DNA from: Azospirillum baldaniorum
Lineage (GTDB): Bacteria; Pseudomonadota; Alphaproteobacteria; Azospirillales; Azospirillaceae
Length of the DNA: 64,000 nt
Direction: 5' to 3'
Assembly (NCBI RefSeq): GCF_003119195.2
Contig: NZ_CP022253.1
Span: 142,001 to 206,000, forward strand
Each line of letters starts with the position of its first letter. Position 1 is the stretch's first letter. The notes beneath the pieces were generated by a model that searched no databases, was not told the origin of the DNA, and worked only from the letters and a program-made list of their open reading frames with translations. Positions 1 through 9,351 of this stretch are shown piece by piece. Both the position numbers and the translations under genes were made by a program.

Positions 1-1369
1 CGGCCAGCAATTCGCGCAGCAGCACCGTCTCGCGCTTGGCGTTGGGCAGCTCGATGCCGATGACGTTGCGGCCCGGCACCACGGCGACACGCACGGACAC
101 CGCGCTCATCGAGCGGGCGATGTCGTCGGCCAGACCGATGACGCGGGACGACTTGGTGCCGGGGGCCGGCTCCAGCTCATAGAGGGTGACGACCGGGCCG
201 GGATGGACCTTCTGCACCTCGCCGCGCACACCGAAGTCGGACAGCACGCCTTCCAGCTTCACCGCGTTCTCGCGCAGCGCCGCCTCGTCCACCTTCTCGC
301 CGCGCACGCTGGTCGGGACGATCTGGAGCAGGTCGAGCGGCGGCAGCTCGTAGCCGTCCGCCTCCTCCAGATTGAGGGCGGCCTGCTTGGACGGGCGTCC
401 CTGGTCGGCGGCCTTCTTGCCGCCGGCGGGCGGGGTGACCACCGGAACGGCGCGGGTCTTGGCCTCCACGCGCGGCTCGACGCTGATGGAGTCGGACAGC
501 CGGCCGCGCGGCGCGGCGCGCAGGGTGATGGCGCCGCCGTCCTCGTCCGGTGTGTCGTCGAGAGTCGGGGCAACCGCCTTCTTGTCCGCGGTGGCGAGGC
601 TGGGCTCCCGCCGCAGCAGGCCACCGGTCTGGTGAACCGCATTGCGCACGGCCTCCGCGCCCTTGTCGCGCACGAAGGACACGCCGGCCCGCGCGCCCCG
701 CCCGAGGCGGGCGAGGCCGGCGGCGGTCTCGCGCAGGCTGGCCGCCCATTCGCGGATCGACAGGCCCATGGCGACGAACAGGATCAACCCGCCGGCCACG
801 CCGGCCACGGTGCCGACCAGCGGATTGCCGGGGCCGCCGAACAGCAGCTTGCTGACCCCGTCCAGCAGGACGATGCCGAAGCTGCCGCCGGGATGGCCGT
901 TCAGCGGGTCCTCGCCCCCGCCGCCCATCCCGGCCAGGAACATGGCGACCAGAAGCACGCCCCACACCGCCAGCACGCTGCGGAACAGCGGGTGGCGGAT
1001 GCTCTTCTGCAGGCTGAGCCGCCAGCCCCACATCATCGGGACCAGCGCCAGCAGATAGGCCGCCCAGCCCAGCGACTGGATCAGGACGTCCGCCAGATGG
1101 GCGCCGAAACGGCCGAACAGGTTGTGGATGTGGGTGTTCGCCGCCGGAACCGCGTTCCACGAGGGGTCGGCCGGGTTGTAGCTGCCCAGGATGACCATCA
1201 GCACCAGACCGACCACACCCAGCGCGAAGCCCGCCAGTTCGCGCGCCCGCGCCACCACGAAGGCGCGCGTGGCGGGCGAGAAGAAGGGCGGCTTCTCCGG
1301 CCGCGCACCGGCGGGCCGTGCTCCGGCGCTTTTGCCGCTTCCGCTGCGGGGGCCTGCGGGTCGTGCCAT
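1..1369 (-). CDS. ftsK: DNA translocase FtsK, N-terminal part (runs off left edge)
   Basis: This is the first 456 residues of the septal DNA pump that segregates the chromosome terminus at division. From the ATG at 1369 a basic N-terminus is followed by four hydrophobic segments at about residues 45-64, 93-116, 130-149 and 183-203, the membrane anchor of FtsK. An Ala/Pro-rich linker follows, and the motor begins near residue 341, with the typical stretch PGPVVTLYELEPAPGTK at about 390-406. The Walker A/B motor core and the gamma domain lie outside the window. The gene follows the dapC-like aminotransferase on the same strand with an 87-bp gap. The family call is secure; the length cannot be judged. 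Confidence 0.95.
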   Translation of the reverse strand, partial: MARPAGPRSGSGKSAGARPAGARPEKPPFFSPATRAFVVARARELAGFALGVVGLVLMVILGSYNPADPSWNAVPAANTHIHNLFGRFGAHLADVLIQSLGWAAYLLALVPMMWGWRLSLQKSIRHPLFRSVLAVWGVLLVAMFLAGMGGGGEDPLNGHPGGSFGIVLLDGVSKLLFGGPGNPLVGTVAGVAGGLILFVAMGLSIREWAASLRETAAGLARLGRGARAGVSFVRDKGAEAVRNAVHQTGGLLRREPSLATADKKAVAPTLDDTPDEDGGAITLRAAPRGRLSDSISVEPRVEAKTRAVPVVTPPAGGKKAADQGRPSKQAALNLEEADGYELPPLDLLQIVPTSVRGEKVDEAALRENAVKLEGVLSDFGVRGEVQKVHPGPVVTLYELEPAPGTKSSRVIGLADDIARSMSAVSVRVAVVPGRNVIGIELPNAKRETVLLRELLA

Positions 1370-1456
1370 GGGCAGAAGGTCCTCAAGAACGTGCTGAACC
1401 GGACCCGTCCTTCGGGGGCGAAAGACCGGGGTGACGTGAGCCGAACCGGGCGGCTC

Positions 1457-2689
1457 TTATCCCAGGATACGGGCGATGGTGCTGCAGGCGTGGGCGACCG
1501 TCTCGGCGTCGTTCACCAGCGCGATGCGGATGAAGGGCGCGCCGGGGTTGGCCTCGCCGGGGTTGCAGCGGGTCAGGTAGGCGCCGGGCAGCACGCGGAT
1601 GCCGCCCTCCGCCCACAGGCGGCGCGTCGCCTCCTCGCCGTCGCCGACCTCCAGCCACAGGAAGAAGCCGCCGTCAGGCCGGTAGTAGCCGTAACGCCCC
1701 TTCAGCGAAGCCTCCGCCGCGTCGAACTTGGCGCGGTAGAGCGCGCGGTTCTCCTCGACATGGGCCTCGTCCCGCCACAGGGCGGCGCTGGCGGCCAGCA
1801 CCGGCAGCGGCATCCCGGCGTTGGAGTAGCTGCGCAAGCGGGTGAAGCGGGACATCAGTTCCGGATCGCCGGCCACGAAGCCCGAGCGCAGCCCGGCGGC
1901 GCTCGACCGCTTGGACAGGGAATGGAAGACCAGGATGTTCGCCCAAGGCTTCCCGCCGTGATCGAGACCCGACGCGACCTGGAGCGCGCCGACCGGCGGC
2001 TTGTCCAGGTAGATCTCGGCGTAGCACTCGTCCACCGCCAGGATGAAGCCGTAGCGCCGCGCCAGCCCGATCGCCCGCTCCAGATAGGCCGCGTCGGCGG
2101 CCGCCCCCTGCGGGTTGGCCGGGGTGCAGAGGTAGAACAGCGCCGTGCGCTCCAGCAGCTCCGGCGTCAGCGCGTCGAGGTCGGGCAGGAAGCCGGTCTC
2201 GCGGGTGGAGGGCAGGAACACCGGCTCGGCCCCGGCGAGCAGCGCCGCCCCCTCGTAGGGCGCGTAGAAGGGGTTGGGCATCAGCACCGCCGGCTGGCGG
2301 CCCGCCTTGCTCGGCGGCACGGCCAGCAGGGCGAGGAGGAACAGCGCCTCGCGCGTGCCGGACACCGGCAGGACCGACTTCTCGGCGTCGAACAGCCCGT
2401 CGGGCAGGGCGTAGCGGCGGGCCAGCCAAGCGCCCACCGCCTCGCGGAACTCCGGCGTGCCGCCGACCGGCGGGTATTTGCCCCACAGATGGGCGTTGGC
2501 GCGCAGCGTCTCGTCGATGATGGCCGGCGGCTGGTGCTGCGGCTCACCCACCGACATCATGATCGGTTCTGCGTTGGCGCGCGGCGTCACCCCGGACAGC
2601 AGGGCCGCCAGCCGGGTGAAGGGGTAGTCCGACAGCCGGTCGAGCCGGTCGTTGACGAGAGCGAAGGTGCCGAGGTCCGGGAGCGACAT
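1457..2689 (-). CDS. dapC: PLP-dependent aminotransferase, probable succinyldiaminopimelate aminotransferase
   Basis: A 410-residue fold-type I aminotransferase. Visible landmarks are the substrate-binding NPFY near 139, CTPANPQG near 188, the AVDECYAEIY block near 218 and the PLP lysine K260 in SLSKRSSAAGLRSGF. That lysine context matches the DapC subgroup, which makes N-succinyl-LL-2,6-diaminopimelate for lysine and peptidoglycan. The chosen ATG at 2689 has GGAAAGGA upstream; the in-frame ATG at 2710 lacks a ribosome site. The gene lies between glnZ and ftsK on the same strand. As far as I recall, the gene next to glnZ in A. brasilense was named aat for its aminotransferase similarity. DapC specificity is inferred; another amino acid is possible. 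Confidence 0.85.
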   Translation of the reverse strand: MSLPDLGTFALVNDRLDRLSDYPFTRLAALLSGVTPRANAEPIMMSVGEPQHQPPAIIDETLRANAHLWGKYPPVGGTPEFREAVGAWLARRYALPDGLFDAEKSVLPVSGTREALFLLALLAVPPSKAGRQPAVLMPNPFYAPYEGAALLAGAEPVFLPSTRETGFLPDLDALTPELLERTALFYLCTPANPQGAAADAAYLERAIGLARRYGFILAVDECYAEIYLDKPPVGALQVASGLDHGGKPWANILVFHSLSKRSSAAGLRSGFVAGDPELMSRFTRLRSYSNAGMPLPVLAASAALWRDEAHVEENRALYRAKFDAAEASLKGRYGYYRPDGGFFLWLEVGDGEEATRRLWAEGGIRVLPGAYLTRCNPGEANPGAPFIRIALVNDAETVAHACSTIARILG

Positions 2690-3040
2690 GCCGCCGAGAA
2701 TCCTTTCCATGAGGACGGCCCGAGAAGGCCGGGCCGGCCCCGAGGGGCACGGCCCGTCAGGGGCCTCCGGGGGCCTCTGCCCGATACGAAACGGAAACGA
2801 TCCTACCGGCGGTGGAGTCCCGGCACAAGGGCACAAAACCGGACGAAGCCCGGTCAAGGGAAAGCATACGCCGCCCGTTCCGGCGGCCTTGGCGCCACGG
2901 TGGAAAGACTGGCGTTCCCGGCCTCAAGTCACCGGGCAGATCATCGATGCCCCGCGGCAAGAAAAAGCGGACGCGCCTTCCCCCCTCGCGGGAGGGGCCG
3001 GGCCATGACGCCCCGCCCTGTCCGCTTCCTCCAGGACGCC

Positions 3041-3598
<558 letters not shown>

Positions 3599-3697
3599 TT
3601 ACGCAATTCGGGGGCCGCGACGCAGCGCCGCTGGACATCCGGACCAAGCGGAACGATTGTTCGTACCCGTCTACACTGATCGAAGGGCAGCGCCATC

Positions 3698-4948
3698 ATG
3701 ACCGAATCGGGCACCACCGCAGCGCAGGAGATCACGACCGACGTCGTCGTGTTGGGCGGCGGACTGGCCGGACTCAGCATGGCGGCGGCCCTGGCCACCG
3801 CGGGTGTTCCGGTCGTCTGCATCGACCGCGACAGCCCGGACCGGCAGGCGGGGGACGACTTCGACATCCGCACCACGGCGGTCGCCTACGCCTCGATGAA
3901 GGTGCTGGAGGGGGCGGGCGTGTGGAAGCACATGGAGCCCTACGCCGGCCCGATCCTGGACATCCGGGTTGCCGACCAGTTCTCGCCCCTGTTCGTCCAT
4001 TACGACCACACGGAGCTGACCTGGGACGGCAAGAATCAGCCCTTCGGCTGGATTCTCGACAACAAGGACATGCGCCGCGCCCTGTTCGCCCGCGCCAAGG
4101 AACTGCCCGGCCTGCGCCATCTGGCCCCGGCCCAGGCGGTGTCGATCGAGCGCACCCGCGCCGGCGCCACGGTGACGCTGGCCGATGGCCGGGTGGTCAA
4201 GGCGCGGCTGGTGGTCGGAGCGGACGGGCGCCGCTCGCTGGCGCGGGAGAGCGCCGGGATCAAGCTGCGCACCTGGGCCTACGACCAGACCGCGATCATT
4301 TGCACGATCCGCCATTCGGAGCCGCACAACGGCGTGGCGGTGGAGCATTTTCTGCCCAACGGCCCCTTCGCCGTGCTGCCGATGACCGAAAACCGCTCCT
4401 CCATCGTGTGGAGCGAGAAGCGGTCGCTGGTCGACATGTATCTGAAGCTGCCCGAGGACCAGTTCATCGACGAGCTGACCCGCCGGTCGGGCGGCTATCT
4501 GGGCGACATCGAGCTGGTGACCCGGCGCGACGCCTGGCCGCTGTCGGTCCTGCTGGCCGAGCGCTTCATCGCGGAGCGCGTCGCCCTGATCGGCGAGGCG
4601 GCCCACGCCATCCACCCCATCGCCGGGCAGGGGCTGAACCTGGGCCTGCGCGACGTGGCCGCTCTGGCCGAGGTGATCGTGGACGCCCACCGGCTGGGGC
4701 TGGACGTCGGTTCGCCGGAGGTGCTGGCGCGCTTCCAGCGCTGGCGCCGCTTCGACACGGTGCTGCTGGCCGTGGTCTGCGACGGTCTGGTGCACCTGTT
4801 CTCGAACAACATCCCGCCGATCAAGCTGGCCCGCGACGTCGGCATGGCCGTCGTCAACCGCCTGCCGCCGCTGAAGCGCTTCTTCATGCGGCACGCGATG
4901 GGCGTGGTCGGCGAGCTGCCGCGGATGATCAAGGGCGTGCCGCTGTAA
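3698..4948 (+). CDS. UbiH/UbiF/COQ6-family FAD-dependent monooxygenase
   Basis: A 416-residue flavoprotein hydroxylase of the family that hydroxylates the ubiquinone ring. The dinucleotide-binding GGGLAG is at 20-25 in a typical beta-alpha-beta start (VVVLGGGLAGLSMAAALA), the second FAD motif GADG is at 174-177, and the C-terminal FAD/ribityl motif GEAAHAIHPIAGQGLNLG starts at 299. It is soluble or peripheral to the inner membrane and uses NAD(P)H and O2. The ATG at 3698 follows GAAGGG. It is divergent from glnZ. Which ring position it hydroxylates (UbiH, UbiF or the broad alphaproteobacterial UbiL type) cannot be decided from sequence alone. Confidence 0.88.
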   Translation: MTESGTTAAQEITTDVVVLGGGLAGLSMAAALATAGVPVVCIDRDSPDRQAGDDFDIRTTAVAYASMKVLEGAGVWKHMEPYAGPILDIRVADQFSPLFVHYDHTELTWDGKNQPFGWILDNKDMRRALFARAKELPGLRHLAPAQAVSIERTRAGATVTLADGRVVKARLVVGADGRRSLARESAGIKLRTWAYDQTAIICTIRHSEPHNGVAVEHFLPNGPFAVLPMTENRSSIVWSEKRSLVDMYLKLPEDQFIDELTRRSGGYLGDIELVTRRDAWPLSVLLAERFIAERVALIGEAAHAIHPIAGQGLNLGLRDVAALAEVIVDAHRLGLDVGSPEVLARFQRWRRFDTVLLAVVCDGLVHLFSNNIPPIKLARDVGMAVVNRLPPLKRFFMRHAMGVVGELPRMIKGVPL

Positions 4949-4963
4949 GGCGCCGCCCACCCG

Positions 4964-5500
4964 TCATCCCAACCCGTATTCCGACAGCGCCTCGTACACC
5001 GCGGCCCCCTTGCCCAGGTGGCTGCGGTAGAGCGTGAAGTGCTCCACCCGGATCGGACCGGCGCGGAACATACCGCGCTCCTCGACGAAGCGCCCGATCC
5101 GGTCCTTCGGCGCGTCCTTCAGCCGGGCGAGCGTGACGTGGGGCGAGAATTTGCGCTCCTCCGCCGGCAAGCCGCAGCGGACCAGAGCCGACTCGACCTT
5201 GGACTGGAGGTGCGACAAGGCGTCGCTGCGCTCCACCCCGGCCCAGAGGACGCGGGCGTTGCGGCCACTGCCGTAGACGCCCACGCCGTCCAGAACCAGA
5301 TCGAAGGCCGGCGCCGCGATCTGCGCCAGCGACTCGTCGATCTCCGCCGCCTGATCCTCCGGCACCTCCCCGATGAAGCGGAGCGTCAGGTGCAGGTTGT
5401 CCGCGTCGGTCCAGCGGGCGCCGGGCACGCCGCCGCCCAGCCCCGCCAGACGCCGGCGCACATCCTCCGGAAAATCGAGGGCGACGAAGAGACGGATCAT
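4964..5500 (-). CDS. thpR: RNA 2',3'-cyclic phosphodiesterase (LigT/ThpR, 2H family)
   Basis: A 178-residue 2H phosphoesterase with both catalytic signatures: H37-L-T39 (NLHLTLRF) and H121-V-T123 (HVTLARL), about 84 residues apart as expected. The family opens 2',3'-cyclic phosphate RNA ends and was first described as a 2'-5' RNA ligase. The length is normal for the family. It is convergent with the ubiH-like gene (15-bp gap) and sits 16 bp downstream of the aldo/keto reductase, so the two may be cotranscribed. The biological substrate is unknown. Confidence 0.9.
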   Translation of the reverse strand: MIRLFVALDFPEDVRRRLAGLGGGVPGARWTDADNLHLTLRFIGEVPEDQAAEIDESLAQIAAPAFDLVLDGVGVYGSGRNARVLWAGVERSDALSHLQSKVESALVRCGLPAEERKFSPHVTLARLKDAPKDRIGRFVEERGMFRAGPIRVEHFTLYRSHLGKGAAVYEALSEYGLG

Positions 5501-5516
5501 TGGCTTTCCGGAACGG

Positions 5517-6560
5517 TTACGGGCAGGGGTCGGGATAGCGGGCGTTGACCGCCTCGATGTCCTTCATCACCTCGTCCGACAGCGTGACGTCCACCGCCGC
5601 GATGTTGGACTTCAGGTCCTCCATGGTCGTCGCGCCGATCAGCGAGGACGCCACGAAGGGCTGCTGCAGGGTGAAGGCGATGGCCATCTGGGTCGGCGAC
5701 AGGCCGTGGCGCCGGGCGACGTCCAGATACTCGCGGGTCGCCACGTCGGCGTTGACGGTGGCGTAGCGCGACTTGCGGTGATCCAGCGCGCGGCGGGTGC
5801 CGGCGGGAACGGCGCCGTCCAGATACTTGCCGGTCAGCGTGCCGGCGGCCAGCGGCGAGTAAGCCAGAAGCCCGACATCCTCGCGCAGCGACACCTCGGC
5901 CAGACCCTGCTCGAAGGTCCGGTTCAGCAGGTTGTAGGCGTTCTGGATCGAGGCGATGCGCGGCAGGCCCTTGTCCTCCGCCAGCTTGAGGAACTGCATC
6001 ACCCCCCAGGGCGACTCGTTCGACACGCCGATGTGGCGGACCTTGCCGGACGTCACCAGCTCGTCGAGCGCCGACAGAGTCTCCTCGATGGGCGTGCCGT
6101 CCTTCTCCGGCCGGTGGACGTAGTTGCGCGCGCCGAAGCGGTTGGTCGCACGGTCGGGCCAATGGAGCTGGTACAGGTCGATGTAGTCGGTCTGGAGCCG
6201 GCGCAGGCTGGCCTCGACCGCCGCGAAGATGTTGGCGCGGTCCAGCTTCGCCTCGCCGTTGCGCACCCAGGCGAAGCCGCCGTCGCTGGCGCCGACGACC
6301 TTGCTCGCCAGGATCACCTGATCGCGCTTGCCGGTCGCCTTGAACCAGGTGCCGATCACCTCCTCCGTACGTCCGTACGTGTCGGCGGTCGGGGGGATGG
6401 CGTACATCTCCGCCGTGTCCCAGAAATTCACGCCCTCGCCGAGCGCGTAGTCCATCTGGGCGTGGCCCTCGGCCTCGCTGTTCTGGCGGCCCCAGGTCAT
6501 GGTGCCCAGGCCGATGGCGCTGACCGACAGGCCGGTGCGGCCGAGCGGACGGTATTGCAT
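5517..6560 (-). CDS. NADP(H)-dependent aldo/keto reductase, Tas-like
   Basis: A 347-residue aldo/keto reductase with the complete catalytic tetrad: D48 and Y53 in NFWDTAEMY, K87 in ILASKV and H133 in LYQLHWPD. The N-terminus (YRPLGRTGLSVSAIGLGTMTW) and the insertion around residues 54-64 resemble E. coli Tas. The C-terminal NADP-binding part (SLIGATTMEDLKSN) is intact. It is cytosolic and reduces aldehydes or ketones of undetermined identity. It lies 13 bp downstream of the FIST gene and upstream of thpR on the same strand, so the three may form one transcript. Confidence 0.9.
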   Translation of the reverse strand: MQYRPLGRTGLSVSAIGLGTMTWGRQNSEAEGHAQMDYALGEGVNFWDTAEMYAIPPTADTYGRTEEVIGTWFKATGKRDQVILASKVVGASDGGFAWVRNGEAKLDRANIFAAVEASLRRLQTDYIDLYQLHWPDRATNRFGARNYVHRPEKDGTPIEETLSALDELVTSGKVRHIGVSNESPWGVMQFLKLAEDKGLPRIASIQNAYNLLNRTFEQGLAEVSLREDVGLLAYSPLAAGTLTGKYLDGAVPAGTRRALDHRKSRYATVNADVATREYLDVARRHGLSPTQMAIAFTLQQPFVASSLIGATTMEDLKSNIAAVDVTLSDEVMKDIEAVNARYPDPCP

Positions 6561-6573
6561 TTGTCTATGATCC

Positions 6574-7749
6574 TTAAAGGAACAGGGTGAGCACGCCCGT
6601 GTATCCGTACAGGCGGGCGTTGGAGATCTCGCCGCTGGCGAAGAATCCGGCCAGCGGGATGTCGCCGAAGGTTTCGCGGATCAGCGCCAGCTCCTGGCTG
6701 CCCTCGCCGAACAGGCTGGGGCCGCGGGCGATGCAGCTGACGTAGAGGGCGCCCTTCGGGGTGGTCTTTACGCGCTTCTTCAGATTGGCCAGCATGCGGC
6801 GCATGTCGGCTTCGGCGCTCTGCTGGTCGCGGCGGGTGAACAGGATGGGCTGGCCGCTCTGCACATGGTGGGCGACGGCGATCCAGCCGGCGCGCGGGTC
6901 GATGGCGATCAGGTCGCGGACCAGATAGTCCGCCGTGTCGCTGCCGGCGATCGGCAGGCCGGCGAAGATGTAGCCGGACACCCGCTTGAGGTCGCGGGCC
7001 AGCAGTTCGCCGATGTCCTCCTTGAAGACCTCCAGCGCCGGGCGCCCGTCGATTTCCAGAACGACGTTGTCCTCCGCCGCGGTGATGGTGCGCACCGGCC
7101 CGATGGGCGTGCAGCCCTGGCTGAGCCCGGTGGCGACCGGCACCTGCGGCGCGAACAGCACGCCCGACACGCCGCCGTCGGCCACCGGCCCGCCGACCAT
7201 CGTGGCGGTGTTGCCGGGGATGGTGAATTGCGGGAACTCCGACCGCGAGGCCGACAGGCCGCCGACCAGGAAGGCCCCGGTTGATTCCGCCAGCGAAACG
7301 ACCAGCCCGGCCAGATCCTGGTGGCGCGGGTCGGCGTGGGCGAGCGCCAGCATGGCGCCGTGCTTGTCCAGCCAGCCGCCGGCCATGCGGCGCAACGGCT
7401 CCATGTCGCCCGACACCACCGGGAACAGGCGGAAGCCCTCCGGCGGCAGGCGGGCCACCATCACGGCGATGCCCGGCTTGTCGAAGATCTCCTCGTCGTT
7501 GGCGCAGACGCCGATGCCGACCGTGCCCACCCAGTCACGGATGCCGGTGACACCGCGCAGCAGGGTGACCATGCTCGTCGCGTGCTCGGCCAGCGCGTCG
7601 GTGATGTAGAGGAAGCCGAGGTTGCAGCCCTCCACCGCGCCGAGTTCGTCCAGGCACGCCTTGACGACGGCGCCCCATTCGGTGCCGGTGGCCGATGCGG
7701 CCTTGAAGCAGGTTTCGGTGGTGGCGGTGTCGCCGGCCAGGGTCGCCAT
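6574..7749 (-). CDS. FIST N/C domain protein
   Basis: A 391-residue protein made only of the FIST sensory module: an N-terminal FIST domain (about 25-220; NLGFLYITDALAEH, GTVGIGVCA) and a C-terminal FIST_C domain (about 225-370; ending SLFGEGSQELALIRETFGDIPLAGFFASGEI). FIST domains are thought to bind small ligands such as amino acids and are usually joined to signalling output domains; none is present here. It may work with a separate partner. The ATG at 7749 is used; the open frame continuing far upstream is the antisense shadow of the ybbA-ybbP genes. It starts 5 bp after the esterase stop. Confidence 0.85.
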   Translation of the reverse strand: MATLAGDTATTETCFKAASATGTEWGAVVKACLDELGAVEGCNLGFLYITDALAEHATSMVTLLRGVTGIRDWVGTVGIGVCANDEEIFDKPGIAVMVARLPPEGFRLFPVVSGDMEPLRRMAGGWLDKHGAMLALAHADPRHQDLAGLVVSLAESTGAFLVGGLSASRSEFPQFTIPGNTATMVGGPVADGGVSGVLFAPQVPVATGLSQGCTPIGPVRTITAAEDNVVLEIDGRPALEVFKEDIGELLARDLKRVSGYIFAGLPIAGSDTADYLVRDLIAIDPRAGWIAVAHHVQSGQPILFTRRDQQSAEADMRRMLANLKKRVKTTPKGALYVSCIARGPSLFGEGSQELALIRETFGDIPLAGFFASGEISNARLYGYTGVLTLFL

Positions 7750-7754
7750 GGGTC

Positions 7755-8450
7755 TCAGTCTCCGCTTTTGGCGATGCCGTCCAGAAGGCGGGCGACGTGG
7801 GGCGTGATGCGCTCCACGATCACCTTCACGCCGGCCGCGTTGGGATGGATGCCGTCGGGCTGGTTCAGCGCGGCGTCGGCCGCCACGCCGTCCAGGAAGA
7901 ACGGGTAGAGCTGTACGTCGTACGCCTTCGCCAGATCCGGGTAGATGGCGTTGAAGCGCTCCATGTACGCGCGGCCCAGGCTGGGCGACGCGTACATGCC
8001 GGCCAGCAGCACGGGCAGCTTCTCGCCGGTCAGCCGCTTCAGGATGGCGTCGAGGTTGGCGCGCGCAGCGGTGGGGTCGAGCCCGCGCAGCATGTCGTTC
8101 GCCCCCAGTTCCACCAGCACGGCGTCCGGCTTGTCGGCCAGCGCCCAATCGAGCCGCGACAGACCGCCAGCCGTGGTGTCGCCCGACACGCCGGCGTTGA
8201 CGACGGTGACGTCGTAGCCTTTCTCCCTCAGCGCCGCCTGCAACTGGGGAGTGAAGGACTGCGCTTCGGGAAGGCCGTAGCCGGCGGTCAGGCTGTCGCC
8301 GAGCGCCAGAAGGGTGTAGGGGCCTTTCCCCGCACCCGTCTGGGCGGACGCGGGCGCGGTCATGCCGATTCCCGCGCCGATTGCCGCAACGACGGCGAGA
8401 GCGGCCAGCCCCGACCGAAGGAGGGCCATGTTGAAATGGCGGCGCACCAT
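7755..8450 (-). CDS. tesA: SGNH-family arylesterase / lysophospholipase (TesA-like), exported
   Basis: A 231-residue GDSL hydrolase with block I LALGDSLTAGYG (nucleophile S53), block III GANDML and block V DGIHPN carrying the catalytic Asp and His. A signal peptide (RR, hydrophobic core, cleavage after ASA near residue 36) sends it to the periplasm. I chose the ATG at 8450 because it adds the basic n-region; the ATG at 8429 is the alternative and neither has a clear ribosome site. It is divergent from ybbA-ybbP, the same arrangement as E. coli tesA/ybbAP. That supports a role in the same envelope or lipid process, which is not known. Confidence 0.87.
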   Translation of the reverse strand: MVRRHFNMALLRSGLAALAVVAAIGAGIGMTAPASAQTGAGKGPYTLLALGDSLTAGYGLPEAQSFTPQLQAALREKGYDVTVVNAGVSGDTTAGGLSRLDWALADKPDAVLVELGANDMLRGLDPTAARANLDAILKRLTGEKLPVLLAGMYASPSLGRAYMERFNAIYPDLAKAYDVQLYPFFLDGVAADAALNQPDGIHPNAAGVKVIVERITPHVARLLDGIAKSGD

Positions 8451-8502
8451 GCCATATGGCGTGAGGTTTTCCCGCCCATTTCCCCGCCCGTTCCAGAGAC
8501 GC

Positions 8503-9243
8503 ATGCCAATGTCCCGACCCGATTCCGTTGAGTCCACCATCGTCGATCTCGACGAGGTGCATCTGAGATTGGACAGCGCGGCCGGACCCGTCAACATCCT
8601 GAGAGGCTTGAATCTCCGCATCCAGCCCGGTGAACGGGTCGGCGTGGTCGGCCCGTCGGGCTCCGGCAAATCGACCATGATGATGGTCATGGCCGGGCTG
8701 GAACGCCCCACGGGCGGGACCGTGCGCGTCGCCGGACAGGATCTGGGCCGGCTGGACGAGGACGGGCTTGCGCGCTTCCGCCGCGACCATGTGGGGATCG
8801 TCTTCCAGGCTTTCCACCTCGTGCCGACGATGACCGCGCTGGAGAACGTCGCCATCCCCCTGGAATTCGCCGGGGCCGCCGACGCCTTCGACCGCGCGCG
8901 CTCCGGGCTGGAGGCGGTCGGGCTGGGCCACCGGCTGAGCCACTATCCGGGCCAGCTGTCCGGCGGCGAGCAGCAGCGCGTCGCCCTGGCCCGCGCCTTC
9001 GTCGCCGAGCCGTCGCTGCTGCTGGCCGACGAGCCGACCGGCAACCTCGACATCGGCACCGGCGCCACCATCGTGGAACTGCTGTTCGACCTTGCCGAGC
9101 GGCGGGGCACGACGCTGGTGCTGATCACCCATGACCCGTCCCTGGCCGACCGCTGCGACCGGACCGTGCGTCTGATGGACGGGCGCATCGTCGACGACGG
9201 CACGGCCGCCCGCGCCGAGCGCGAGCGCGTGGCGGGGGACTGA
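8503..9243 (+). CDS. ybbA: ABC transporter ATP-binding protein (YbbA/LolD-like)
   Basis: A 246-residue ATPase with Walker A GPSGSGKS (50-57), Q-loop Q102, signature LSGGEQQ (152-158) and Walker B LLLADEP with catalytic E177. It belongs to the MacB/LolD group, which couples to FtsX-type permeases and drives mechanical work or lipoprotein/lipid extraction rather than solute uptake. The start is ATG at 8503 or 8509; longer upstream frames overlap the divergent esterase. The partner permease follows after 108 bp, with a hairpin and T-run in between. Confidence 0.9.
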   Translation: MPMSRPDSVESTIVDLDEVHLRLDSAAGPVNILRGLNLRIQPGERVGVVGPSGSGKSTMMMVMAGLERPTGGTVRVAGQDLGRLDEDGLARFRRDHVGIVFQAFHLVPTMTALENVAIPLEFAGAADAFDRARSGLEAVGLGHRLSHYPGQLSGGEQQRVALARAFVAEPSLLLADEPTGNLDIGTGATIVELLFDLAERRGTTLVLITHDPSLADRCDRTVRLMDGRIVDDGTAARAERERVAGD

Positions 9244-9281
9244 GATGTCCGGGGACGTGGCTGAGCCGGGCCCCCACCCAA

Positions 9282-9312
9282 CCCTCCCCCGCTGCGCAGG
9301 GGAGGGCTTTTT
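9282..9312 (+). terminator. Hairpin with T-run between ybbA and ybbP
   Basis: CCCTCCCC (9282-9289) pairs with GGGGAGGG (9299-9306) and is followed by C and five T. It looks like a short palindromic repeat doing duty as an intrinsic terminator or attenuator inside a two-gene operon, which could lower permease expression relative to the ATPase. Confidence 0.5.
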
Positions 9313-9351
9313 CCACCGCCCACACATCGTCATACCCCGCTGGACGCCCCC

